In this document: positions 42,193 to 49,862 of the stretch, in pieces
Position numbering within the stretch: position 1 is the stretch's first letter
Layout of the letters: each line of letters opens with the position of its first letter
Origin: Glycomyces sp. TRM65418
GTDB lineage: Bacteria; Actinomycetota; Actinomycetes; Mycobacteriales; Micromonosporaceae
Direction: 5' to 3'
Length of the DNA: 64,000 nt
NCBI RefSeq assembly: GCF_019710475.1
Contig: NZ_JAJFAX010000003.1
Coordinates: 248,001-312,000, forward strand
Translations under genes and position numbers: made by a program
Notes under the pieces: generated by a model
The model's database searches: none
The model's input: the letters and a program-made list of their open reading frames with translations, nothing else
What the model was told of the DNA's origin: nothing

Positions 42193-43137
42193 GTGATCGA
42201 CCTCAGACGACTGCACGTGCTGCGGGCGATCGCCCACCACGGCACCGTCTCCGGCGCGGCGAAAGCCCTGCACATGTCCACCTCCGCCGCCTCGCAGCAG
42301 ATCCGGCTCCTCACCAAGGACCTCGGCGTCCCGCTCCTCGAACCCGTCGGCCGCGGCGTCCGCCTGTCGTCGGCGGCACACGTCCTCATCGCCCACATCG
42401 ACGCCATCGAGGCCATGTGGCGCCTCGCCGAGGCCGAACTCCAGGCGACCGAGGGCGAACCCTCGGGGCTGCTGCGCCTCTGCGGCTTTCCCACCGCCAT
42501 CGCGACGCTCCTAGCGCCGCTGGTCGAGACCGCCCGCACCCGCCACCCCGCGCTGGAACTGCGGCTGCGCGAGGCCGAGGCCTCCGAGAGCTTCGACCTG
42601 CTCTTCGCCGGCGAGGCCGACCTCGCCCTCGTGGAGGCCACCCCCGACAACCCGCCCCCCGAGGACATCCGCTTCGACGCCCAGACCGTCTTCAACGACC
42701 CGTTCGACCTCGTCGTCCCCGGCGGCCACTGGTGCGGCAAGGCCGAGAAGGCCGACCTGCGCGACCTCGAACGCGAACCGTGGATCCTCGGCGTCCCCGG
42801 CTCCATGCACCGCCGCCACGTCCTCACCGCGTGCTCCAACGCCGGGTTCCGGCCGACCGTCACCGGCGAGGCCCGCGAATGGAACGTCATCGCCGTCATG
42901 GTCGCCCACGGCATGGGCGTCGCCCTCATCCCGCGCCTGGTCGACCTGCCCCACCACCTCGACCTCGTGCGCGTGCCCGTCTCCGGGCCCTTCACGCCGT
43001 TCCGCCACTTCCGGGCCGTGACGCTGCGCGGCGGCGCCCGCCGCCCGGCCGTCGCGGCCGTCATGGAACTCCTCCAGGAACTCATCCGCGCCGCCGAGGG
43101 CATCGGCCCCCTCCCTGAACCTGAAACGGATTCGTAA
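42193..43137 (+). CDS. LysR-family transcriptional regulator
   Basis: 314 aa. N-terminal HTH VLRAIAHHGTVSGAAKALHM with STSAASQQIRLLTKDLGVPL as recognition region, followed by a two-lobed effector domain. GTG start with GGAG 7 nt upstream; longer in-frame starts have no such site. The operator-like palindromes just upstream suggest autoregulation. Its target could be the divergent small zinc-ribbon gene or the downstream MurA paralogue. Confidence 0.85.
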   Translation: MIDLRRLHVLRAIAHHGTVSGAAKALHMSTSAASQQIRLLTKDLGVPLLEPVGRGVRLSSAAHVLIAHIDAIEAMWRLAEAELQATEGEPSGLLRLCGFPTAIATLLAPLVETARTRHPALELRLREAEASESFDLLFAGEADLALVEATPDNPPPEDIRFDAQTVFNDPFDLVVPGGHWCGKAEKADLRDLEREPWILGVPGSMHRRHVLTACSNAGFRPTVTGEAREWNVIAVMVAHGMGVALIPRLVDLPHHLDLVRVPVSGPFTPFRHFRAVTLRGGARRPAVAAVMELLQELIRAAEGIGPLPEPETDS

Positions 43138-43216
43138 GCCGTCACCGGTACTGACCTGCGCCGACCGGTGCGCGCGATCGCCCTCACTGGACACTGAACT
43201 CCGTTACGCTGTCCGC

Positions 43217-44560
43217 ATGTCCGACCACGCCAGCCACAGCGACACCGCCTCACCCGCGCCCCGCCACCTCCGCATCCACGGCGGCACCGAACTGGCCGGA
43301 TCCATCGACGTCAAGACCTCCAAGAACGCCGGCGTCGCCCTGCTGTGCGCCAGCCTGCTCAACCGCGGCCCCACCGTCCTGCGCCGCATCGCGCGCATCG
43401 AGGAGATCAACCGCATCCTCCGCGTCCTGGAGAGCATCGGCGTCCACCACCAGTGGCGCGGCCAAGACCTGGAGATCCACCCGCCCGAACGCCTCGACCT
43501 CACCAGCATCGACGCCGACGCCGCCCGCCGCACCCGAACGATCATCATGTTCCTCGGCCCGCTCCTGCACGACCACCCCGAATTCGAGCTGCCCTTCGCC
43601 GGCGGCTGCCAACTCGGCGACCGCACCGTCGAACCCCACCTCACCGCCCTGCGCCGCTTCGGCCTCTCCGTCGAACGCTCCCACGGCTGCTACCGCGCCT
43701 CCGTCAAAGAACACGTCGAACCGCCCGGCACCATCGTCCTGACCGAACGCGGCGACACCGTCACCGCCAACGCCCTCACCGCCGCCGCCCGCTTCCCCGA
43801 CGTCACCGTCATCCGCAACGCCTCCAGCAACTACCAGGTCCAAGACCTGTGCTGGTACCTCGAACGACTCGGCGTCCGCATCGACGGCATCGGCACCACC
43901 ACCCTCACCGTCCACGGCCGCGAGATCCTCGACACCCCCGTCGACTACGCCCCCTCCGAGGACCCCATCGAAGCCTGGAGCCTCGTCACCGCCGCCATCG
44001 CCACCGAATCCGAGATCACCGTCCGCCGCACCCCCATCGAATTCGTCGAGATCGAACTCGCCCTCGCCGAAGAGATGGGCCTGGCCTACTCCAAGAGCCC
44101 CGAATACCTCGCCGCCAACGGCCGCACCCGACTCGTCGACCTCACCGTCCACCCCTCACCGCTGCACGCCGCCGCCGACAAGATCCACCCCATGCCCTTC
44201 CCCGGACTCAACATCGACAACCTGCCCTTCTTCGCCCTCATCGGCTCCTGCGCCAAGGGCTCCACCATGATCCACGACTGGGTGTACGAGAACCGCGCGA
44301 TCTACCTCACCGAACTCAACCGCCTCGGCGCCAAAGTACGACTGCTCGACCCCCACCGCCTCCACGTCGAAGGACCGGTGCAGTGGTCCGGCGCCGAAGT
44401 CCTCTGCCCACCCGCACTGCGCCCCGCCGCAGTGCTCCTCCTGGCGATGCTCCGCGCCCAGGGCACCTCGGAACTGCGCCACGTCGACGTCATCCACCGC
44501 GGCTACGAACAGCTCGCCGAACGCCTCCAGCACCTCGGCGCCCGCATCGAACCCTTCTGA
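43217..44560 (+). CDS. MurA-like enolpyruvyl transferase (paralogue)
   Basis: 447 aa, EPSP-synthase/MurA fold. TSKNAGVALLCA keeps the Lys-Asn pair (K36, N37) and AGGCQLGDRTVEPH keeps the catalytic Cys (C131) of UDP-GlcNAc enolpyruvyl transferase, the target of fosfomycin. The rest diverges from housekeeping MurA, so it may be a second MurA or an enzyme on a related substrate. TACGCT lies 6 nt before the ATG, so it is leaderless. No other cell-wall genes are adjacent. Confidence 0.82.
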   Translation: MSDHASHSDTASPAPRHLRIHGGTELAGSIDVKTSKNAGVALLCASLLNRGPTVLRRIARIEEINRILRVLESIGVHHQWRGQDLEIHPPERLDLTSIDADAARRTRTIIMFLGPLLHDHPEFELPFAGGCQLGDRTVEPHLTALRRFGLSVERSHGCYRASVKEHVEPPGTIVLTERGDTVTANALTAAARFPDVTVIRNASSNYQVQDLCWYLERLGVRIDGIGTTTLTVHGREILDTPVDYAPSEDPIEAWSLVTAAIATESEITVRRTPIEFVEIELALAEEMGLAYSKSPEYLAANGRTRLVDLTVHPSPLHAAADKIHPMPFPGLNIDNLPFFALIGSCAKGSTMIHDWVYENRAIYLTELNRLGAKVRLLDPHRLHVEGPVQWSGAEVLCPPALRPAAVLLLAMLRAQGTSELRHVDVIHRGYEQLAERLQHLGARIEPF

Positions 44561-44608
44561 CACACCGGACGCGGGCGGAGCCGCCGCTCGTATGTGACAC
44601 TTCCACTC

Positions 44609-45172
44609 ATGAACACGCCCTCCGACGTGCCGCCGCAGACGTACGCGCTCATCAGCCTCGTCCAGGCCCACCTCAAACACCTCGACAAGGTCGAGGGCGA
44701 GGTCCTCGCCAGCCCGCAGTGGGAGGCCGCGGTCGAGTCCACCCGGACGGTGGCGGCCGTGAAGGCCCCCGGGACGGCGATCACCGCGGCGGACATCCCG
44801 ATGATCGTCGGCACCGGCTCCCCCGACCGGCAGCGCCGCCTCTACGCCACCATGCCCGTGAGCGCCGAGATCGCGGCCCTCGCCGACGAGTCCGAAGTGG
44901 CCCTGTTCGCCTACAACCGGCGCGGCCGCCTCCAGCCCGCCAACCGCACCGCCGGCCGAGCCCAGTCGCGCGCCTGGTATCCGCCCGCGAAGGCCATCGC
45001 ACCCATGCGCATCATCGACGACGCCGTGTGGGCCGAGGTCCTCGCCGGCGGCGGCGACCCCGGCCGCCCGAGCGTCTTCGAAGCCGCCGCCGGCTGGCTC
45101 GTGCTCCTCATCGCCACAGCCCTCCTGGCCACCGCGGCCTACCTGATCCTCGAGTACTTCCACCTCGTCTGA
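44609..45172 (+). CDS. Hypothetical tail-anchored protein
   Basis: 187 aa, not recognised. A soluble domain of ~150 residues (TYALISLVQAHLKHLDKVEG ... WYPPAKAIAPMRIIDDAVWA) is followed by one C-terminal transmembrane helix (GWLVLLIATALLATAAYLIL) with a very short tail, as in tail-anchored proteins. GACACT lies 7 nt before the ATG. It follows the MurA paralogue by 48 nt. Confidence 0.6.
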   Translation: MNTPSDVPPQTYALISLVQAHLKHLDKVEGEVLASPQWEAAVESTRTVAAVKAPGTAITAADIPMIVGTGSPDRQRRLYATMPVSAEIAALADESEVALFAYNRRGRLQPANRTAGRAQSRAWYPPAKAIAPMRIIDDAVWAEVLAGGGDPGRPSVFEAAAGWLVLLIATALLATAAYLILEYFHLV

Positions 45173-45254
45173 TCCCCCTCGACGAGGTTCTCTCCGAGCC
45201 TCCGGGTCCCGCTTGCCGAGCACCGGTACCCGAAGGCTGTTGTTCTCGATGAGC

Positions 45255-45273
45255 GCACGGGCGAAGCCCGTGC
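45255..45273. terminator. Hairpin terminator
   Basis: GCACGGGC and GCCCGTGC pair perfectly over 8 bp around a GAA loop, followed by TCGTGTT. It lies 82 nt after the tail-anchored gene and 91 nt before the PadR start, isolating the two. Confidence 0.55.
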
Positions 45274-45330
45274 TCGTGTTCTGCGTTGCGATTTCGCGTG
45301 ACTGATGACGAGGTTTTTTACCTCGGAGTC

Positions 45331-45348
45331 GATATATCTTGTAATTAC
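45331..45348. promoter_or_regulatory. Tandem palindromes before PadR gene
   Basis: GATATATC (45331-45338) and GTAATTAC (45341-45348) are perfect 8-bp palindromes two bases apart in an unusually AT-rich stretch. They lie 3 nt upstream of the CATAAT -10 box (45352-45357), which is itself 6 nt before the ATG. Position suits repression by PadR of its own gene. Confidence 0.5.
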
Positions 45349-45363
45349 TGTCATAATGGACGC

Positions 45364-45915
45364 ATGTTGAAGATGGCCATACTCGGATTCCTGCGTGACT
45401 TCCCGCTGCACGGCTACGACCTGAAGAACCGGGTCGCCAGCCTCGCGGGCCACGTCCGGCCCATCGCGGACGGGACCCTCTACCCCACCATCAAGAAGCT
45501 CGAAGACGCCCAGTGCCTCACGCGGCGCACCGCCCCCGGGTCGGTCGCCGCCCCCCGCCACATGCTGGAGATCACCCAGACCGGCACCGACCAGCTCCGC
45601 CGATGGCTGCGCGATCCTGAACCGGGGTTCATCACCGACGACAACAAGTGGTACGTGCTCCTCGCGTTCCTGCACCACCTGGAGAACCCGCGCGAGCAGG
45701 CGCTCGTCCTCACCCGGCGGCGCGAATTCCTCGACCGGCCCGCGCAGCTGTTCTTCGACGAGCAGGGCGCGCCCATCCCGCCCGAACGGCTCGAATCCCC
45801 CTTCCGCAAGGGCCTCATGCAGATCCACCGGTCCACCAACCTGACCGAGATCGACTGGCTCGATCGCCAGATCGGCGAGCTCAACGCCCGCGCCGGATTC
45901 ACCGCCGCACGGTGA
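45364..45915 (+). CDS. PadR-family transcriptional regulator
   Basis: 183 aa. Winged HTH: KMAILGFLRDFPLHGYDLKN, HVRPIADGTLYPTIKKLEDA, LEITQTGTDQLRRWL, then the helical dimerisation tail. PadR proteins repress genes for phenolic or antibiotic stress. The ATG at 45364 with CATAAT 6 nt upstream indicates a leaderless mRNA; longer forms would include the operator. It precedes the RraA-like gene by 97 nt. Confidence 0.85.
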   Translation: MLKMAILGFLRDFPLHGYDLKNRVASLAGHVRPIADGTLYPTIKKLEDAQCLTRRTAPGSVAAPRHMLEITQTGTDQLRRWLRDPEPGFITDDNKWYVLLAFLHHLENPREQALVLTRRREFLDRPAQLFFDEQGAPIPPERLESPFRKGLMQIHRSTNLTEIDWLDRQIGELNARAGFTAAR

Positions 45916-46012
45916 GATCAGCGCGGTGAGGCCGACGCCCGGTGAGCGCGGCCGCCCCGCGGTGGGATCATCGCGTTCGGCACCTCCCGCCGTTCGCAGA
46001 AAGACACCGGTC

Positions 46013-46717
46013 ATGGAAGCACTCGAACTGCAGTACAGGTACAACGGTCTCACCACGCCGCACGTCGCCGACGCGCTCCTCCGGCTGGGCGTCCCGGTGC
46101 GGTCGGCGCCGGCCGACGTCCGGCCGCTCTGGCACGGCACGCGCCTGATCGGCCCCGCCCGGCCCGCGCGCCACTACGGCTCCGTCGACGTCTTCCTCGA
46201 AGCCTTCGAACGGGCCCGGCCCGGCGACGTGCTCGTGGTCGACAACGCCGGCCGCGACGACGAGGCCTGCGTCGGGGACCTCGCCGCCTTGGAAGCGCGC
46301 CAAGCCGGCCTCGCGGGCATCGTGATCTGGGGCCTGCACCGCGACACCCGCGACCTCCACGCCATCCGGCTGCCGGTCTTCAGCCAGGGGGCCGTGCCCG
46401 CGGGACCGCAGCGGCTCGACCCGCAGGAACCCGAGGCGCTGACCGCCGCCCGGTTCGGACCGCACCTCGTCACCGAAGCGGACTTCGTACTCGGCGACGA
46501 CGACGGCGTCCTGTTCCTGCCGCTCGACCGCGCGGCCGACATCGCCGAGGCGGCGGCATCGATCCGGGACGTCGAACACCGCCAGGCCACTCTCATGGGC
46601 CTCGGCACCAGCCTGCGCGAGCAGGTCAGGTTCGCCGAGTACCTCGCGTCGCGCGAGCGGGACGGCACGACGTTCCGCGGGCATCTGCGCGCGATCGGCG
46701 GCGCGATCGAAGAGTGA
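46013..46717 (+). CDS. RraA-family protein
   Basis: 234 aa. Conserved stretches are TTPHVADALLRLGV, PARPARHYGSVDVFLEAFE, DVLVVDNAGRDDEACVGDL and HAIRLPVFSQGAVP. Members include RNase E regulator RraA and HMG/CHA aldolases; the metal-binding aldolase type cannot be told apart here. An AGAAAGA upstream is a weak ribosome site. It follows PadR and is followed by a strong palindrome. Confidence 0.8.
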   Translation: MEALELQYRYNGLTTPHVADALLRLGVPVRSAPADVRPLWHGTRLIGPARPARHYGSVDVFLEAFERARPGDVLVVDNAGRDDEACVGDLAALEARQAGLAGIVIWGLHRDTRDLHAIRLPVFSQGAVPAGPQRLDPQEPEALTAARFGPHLVTEADFVLGDDDGVLFLPLDRAADIAEAAASIRDVEHRQATLMGLGTSLREQVRFAEYLASRERDGTTFRGHLRAIGGAIEE

Positions 46718-46732
46718 GTCCGGCGGGCGCAC

Positions 46733-46762
46733 CGGCTCGAACGGCCGCGGCCGTTCGAGCCG
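46733..46762. terminator. 30-bp perfect palindrome (terminator or operator)
   Basis: The 30 bases read identically on both strands (left arm CGGCTCGAACGGCCG). It lies 15 nt after the RraA-like stop and 60 nt before the dehydrogenase start, so it may terminate the first or control the second. A stem-loop from a perfect palindrome without a spacer would need a small unpaired tip. Confidence 0.6.
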
Positions 46763-46822
46763 CGCCGTTCTGGGCACTCAGCGCGGGAACGCGTTCATCG
46801 ACGACCGGAACGGGACACCGAC

Positions 46823-47944
46823 ATGAGCTCACTTCCCCACACGACCGTTCGCCGGCGCACCTTCCTCACCGGTGTGGCCCTCACCGCCGCCGCGGGCTGC
46901 GGCGAGGAGGCCCCGGAGGAGGATCCGTCCCCGAGCGAGACCGCGTCGGCGACGCCGACCGAAGCGCCCGCCGCACCCGACTTCAGCGCCGCGGAGACCG
47001 TGGCCACCGGCCTCGCAGTGCCCTGGGGCCTCGTCTTCCCGCCCGATGAGGACGCCTTGGTCGGCGAGCGCGACTCCGGTCGGGTCCTGCGCGTGCCGCT
47101 CGGCGGCGGCGAGCCCGAGGAGGTCTACCGGATCGAGGACATCGACCCGGACGGCGAGGGCGGTCTGCTCGGGCTGGCGGTCTCGCCGTCCTATGCCGAG
47201 GACGGGTACGTCTACGCCTACTTCACGGCCGGCGACGGGAACCGGGTCGTGCGGTTCCGGCTGGACGGCGAGATCGAACCGGTCTTCGACGGCATCGCCG
47301 CCGCCGACCACCACGACGGCGGCCGGATCGCGTTCGGCCCGGACGGTCTGCTGTACGCGGCCACCGGCGACGCCGGAGAGCCCGACCGCGCGCAGGACCC
47401 CGAGAGCCCGAACGGCAAGATCCTGCGGCTCACGCCCGAGGGCGATCCGACTCCGGACAATCCGACGCCCGACTCGCCCGTCTACAGCCTGGGGCACCGC
47501 AATGTGGAGGGGTTCGCCTGGGACGGCGAGGGGCGCCTGTTCGCCTCCGAGTTCGGGTCCGATCAGGCCGACGAGGTCAACCGCATCGAGCCGGGCGGCA
47601 ATTACGGGTGGCCGGAGGTGGAGGGCGAAGGCGACATCGGCGGCGGCGAGTACACCAACCCCTTGGTCACCTGGTCGCCGAGCGAGGCGTCGCCGGCGGG
47701 CGTCGCGGTCGCCGGCGACACGCTCTATGTCGCCGCGCTGCGCGGCGAGCGGCTGTGGGCGGTGCCTTTGACCGGGGACGGCGGGCTCGGTGAGCCGGAA
47801 GCGCTGCTGGAGGGCGAATACGGCAGGCTGCGGACGGTGGCGACCGCGCCGGACGGGTCGTTGTGGCTCACCACCTCCAATGAGGACGGCTACGGGGATC
47901 CGCGCGAGGGCGGCGACCGCATCATTCGGTTCCCGGCCGGATGA
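46823..47944 (+). CDS. PQQ-type sugar dehydrogenase, Tat lipoprotein
   Basis: 373 aa. Twin-arginine signal VRRRTFLTGVALTAAAGC ends in a lipobox with C26. An Asp/Glu/Pro linker leads into a six-bladed soluble glucose/sorbosone dehydrogenase propeller: GLAVPWGLVFPP, DGEGGLLGLAVSP, HHDGGRIAFGPDGLLYAATGD, LGHRNVEGFAWD and GGNYGWPEVEGE. These enzymes oxidise sugars or aldoses with PQQ outside the cell. Cofactor binding is inferred from the family; no PQQ synthesis genes are present here. Confidence 0.82.
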   Translation: MSSLPHTTVRRRTFLTGVALTAAAGCGEEAPEEDPSPSETASATPTEAPAAPDFSAAETVATGLAVPWGLVFPPDEDALVGERDSGRVLRVPLGGGEPEEVYRIEDIDPDGEGGLLGLAVSPSYAEDGYVYAYFTAGDGNRVVRFRLDGEIEPVFDGIAAADHHDGGRIAFGPDGLLYAATGDAGEPDRAQDPESPNGKILRLTPEGDPTPDNPTPDSPVYSLGHRNVEGFAWDGEGRLFASEFGSDQADEVNRIEPGGNYGWPEVEGEGDIGGGEYTNPLVTWSPSEASPAGVAVAGDTLYVAALRGERLWAVPLTGDGGLGEPEALLEGEYGRLRTVATAPDGSLWLTTSNEDGYGDPREGGDRIIRFPAG

Positions 47945-48022
47945 GGCGCAGGGACGTCGACCGGGGTCGCTGTGCGGCCGTAGTGCCGGGCGGCGGGTCC
48001 GCTGGGAACGGCGCGGCGCCGG

Positions 48023-48973
48023 TCAGCCCGCGGCCGCCCGGTAGCGGTCGGCGAGGCGGCGCAGGTGGTCGCGCAGCGCTTGCGGGGCTTCGACGGTGAA
48101 CGGGACGTCGAGGGCGCTGATGTAGGCGGCGAGGTCGTTGAGGGAGTCGCTGCCGGTGCGCCACAGGCTCTCGCCTTCGCCCGCGGGTTCGAGCAGGCCG
48201 CTGCCGGGCGGGAGCGCTTCGGCGAGCGAGGAGGCCGGGGCGTGCAGGCGGACGACCGCCTGATGGCGCCAGGCGGTCTGGCCGAGGCCGCGGAGCACGT
48301 GCGCGGCGGCCGCCTCCGGCGGTTCCCTCGGGGTGAAGCGGGGTCCGTTGGGGGTGCGCGGCCGGATGCGGTCGGCGCGGTAGGTGCGCCAGTCGCGGCG
48401 GTCGACGTCCCATGCGAGGAGGTACCAGCGCCGTTCGGTGTAGACGAGCCGGTGCGGTTCGGCCCGGCGGCGCGTCTCCTCCCCCGTCCGGTTCCGGTAG
48501 TCGAAGCGCAGCTGCTCGTGCCGGTAGGCGGCCTCGGCGACCGCGGTCAGCACCTCGGCGTCGACGGTGGGCCCGGAGCGCGCGGCCGAGACGGTGGCCG
48601 ACCGCAGCATGTCGATGCGGCGGCGCAGCCGCGAGGGCATGGTCTGCTCGAGCTTGGCGAGGGCGCGCAGCGAGGTCTCCTCGATCCCGGCCACGGACCC
48701 CGACGCGGCCGCGCGCAGGCCCACGGCGACCGCCACGGCCTCGTCGTCGTCCAGCAGCAGGGGCGGCACCGCGTTCCCCGCTTCCAGGCGGTAACCCCCG
48801 GCGCTGCCGGTCGTGGACCTGACGCGGTAGCCGAGCCGCCGCAGCCGGTCGATGTCGCTGCGCACGGTCCTGGTCGAGACGTCCAGGCGCTCGGCGAGCG
48901 CCGCGCCGGTCCAATCGGGCCGGCCCTGCAGCAGCGCGAGGACGCGCAGCAGGCGCGCGGAGGTCTCCAGCAT
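48023..48973 (-). CDS. WYL-domain HTH regulator (YafY-like)
   Basis: 316 aa. N-terminal HTH_11 (RLLRVLALLQGRPDWTGAAL, AERLDVSTRTVRSDIDRLRR) and a WYL domain beginning HRLVYTERRWYLLAWDVDRR. WYL proteins bind ligands or nucleotides and often control detoxification genes. GAGAAT lies 6 nt upstream of the ATG, consistent with a leaderless mRNA. A perfect operator lies between it and the divergent VOC gene. Confidence 0.85.
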   Translation of the reverse strand: MLETSARLLRVLALLQGRPDWTGAALAERLDVSTRTVRSDIDRLRRLGYRVRSTTGSAGGYRLEAGNAVPPLLLDDDEAVAVAVGLRAAASGSVAGIEETSLRALAKLEQTMPSRLRRRIDMLRSATVSAARSGPTVDAEVLTAVAEAAYRHEQLRFDYRNRTGEETRRRAEPHRLVYTERRWYLLAWDVDRRDWRTYRADRIRPRTPNGPRFTPREPPEAAAAHVLRGLGQTAWRHQAVVRLHAPASSLAEALPPGSGLLEPAGEGESLWRTGSDSLNDLAAYISALDVPFTVEAPQALRDHLRRLADRYRAAAG

Positions 48974-48989
48974 TCGCCGATTCTCCCAC

Positions 48990-49018
48990 CCATTGCGGAA
49001 GCAGATCTTCCGCAATGG
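48990..49018. promoter_or_regulatory. WYL regulator operator with 12-bp perfect arms
   Basis: CCATTGCGGAAG and CTTCCGCAATGG are perfect complements separated by CAGAT. The dyad lies between the divergent WYL and VOC promoters and reaches close to the VOC -10 TAGCGT (49023-49028), so occupancy should block transcription. The arms are long for a simple HTH dimer, suggesting a strong site for the WYL protein. Confidence 0.72.
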
Positions 49019-49058
49019 CCCATAGCGTGGGTGCCAACGACCACGAAGGAGACCGGAC

Positions 49059-49466
49059 ATGCTGCGAGGATTCACCACCATCACCTATTTCGCCGAGGAC
49101 CTCGAGGCCGCGAAGGCCTGGTACACCGAGCTGCTGGGCGTCGAACCGTACTTCGAGGTGCCCGGCGGCTACGCCGAGTTCCGCGTGGGCGACTACCTGC
49201 ACGAGCTCGGCATCGTCCAGGGCGGCTGGGCGCCGCACGACATGAGCGCCGCCCCCGGCGGCGCGGTCATGTACTGGCACGTCGACGACCTCGACGCGTC
49301 GGTCGAACGGCTGCGGGCCCTGGGGGCCGAGGAGTACGAGCCGAAGACGCAGCGCGGGGAGGGCTACGTGACGGCGTCCTTCGTCGACCCGTTCGGGAAC
49401 GTCCTCGGCGTCATGGAGAACCGGCACTACCGCGACGTGCTCGCCTCGGTCGGGAAGGGGGCGTGA
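49059..49466 (+). CDS. VOC superfamily protein (glyoxalase-like)
   Basis: 135 aa, two VOC modules: TITYFAEDLEAAKAWYTELL and MYWHVDDLDASVERLRALGA, ending in FVDPFGNVLGVMEN. A histidine and glutamates at the expected positions could bind metal. AAGGAG lies 7 nt before the ATG. It is divergent from the WYL regulator, whose operator lies upstream, and is coupled to the YdeI-like gene. Confidence 0.85.
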   Translation: MLRGFTTITYFAEDLEAAKAWYTELLGVEPYFEVPGGYAEFRVGDYLHELGIVQGGWAPHDMSAAPGGAVMYWHVDDLDASVERLRALGAEEYEPKTQRGEGYVTASFVDPFGNVLGVMENRHYRDVLASVGKGA

Positions 49467-49837
49467 GCGTGGAGGTGCTCGAGTTCCGCGACCGCGCGGC
49501 GTGGGAGGCGTGGCTGGCGGCATGCCGGGGCGAACGGGAGGCGTGGCTGCGGATCGGCCAGGAGTCGTCCCCGCATGGACGGCTCCGCATCGGCCCGGCC
49601 CTGGAGGCGGCGCTGTGCTTCGGGTGGATCGACGGGCACCGCAGGGGACTGGACGAGGCGTCGTTCCTGCAGCGGTACTCCCCGCGTCGCGCCCGCAGCC
49701 CCTGGTCGGCGCGCAACCGGGCCTCGGCCGAGGACCTGATCGCGTCGGGTCGGATGCGGCCGGCGGGCCTGGCCGCGATCGAGGCGGCCCGCGCCGACGG
49801 GCGCTGGGACCGGGCGGCGGTCTCCCGAGTGCGATGA
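49463..49837 (+). CDS. YdeI/OmpD-associated-like protein
   Basis: 124 aa: AWEAWLAACRGEREAWLRIG, ALEAALCFGWIDGHRRGLDE and QRYSPRRARSPWSARNRAS form the YdeI core. The function of the family is unclear. GTG start overlaps the VOC stop by four bases (GTGA), with GAAGGGG upstream. Together with the VOC gene it is the likely regulon of the WYL regulator. Confidence 0.75.
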   Translation: MSVEVLEFRDRAAWEAWLAACRGEREAWLRIGQESSPHGRLRIGPALEAALCFGWIDGHRRGLDEASFLQRYSPRRARSPWSARNRASAEDLIASGRMRPAGLAAIEAARADGRWDRAAVSRVR

Positions 49838-49862
49838 TGACCGGGTCCATCGAGGAGGCGGC

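Noticed and set aside
43144-43173. CACCGGT/ACCGGTG repeat after LysR as terminator
   Set aside because: Only 7 bp with a long spacer; it cannot be separated from chance in this GC-rich DNA.
45249-45305. 18-codon ORF before PadR
   Set aside because: Lies across a terminator hairpin, has no ribosome site and no conserved residues; likely chance.
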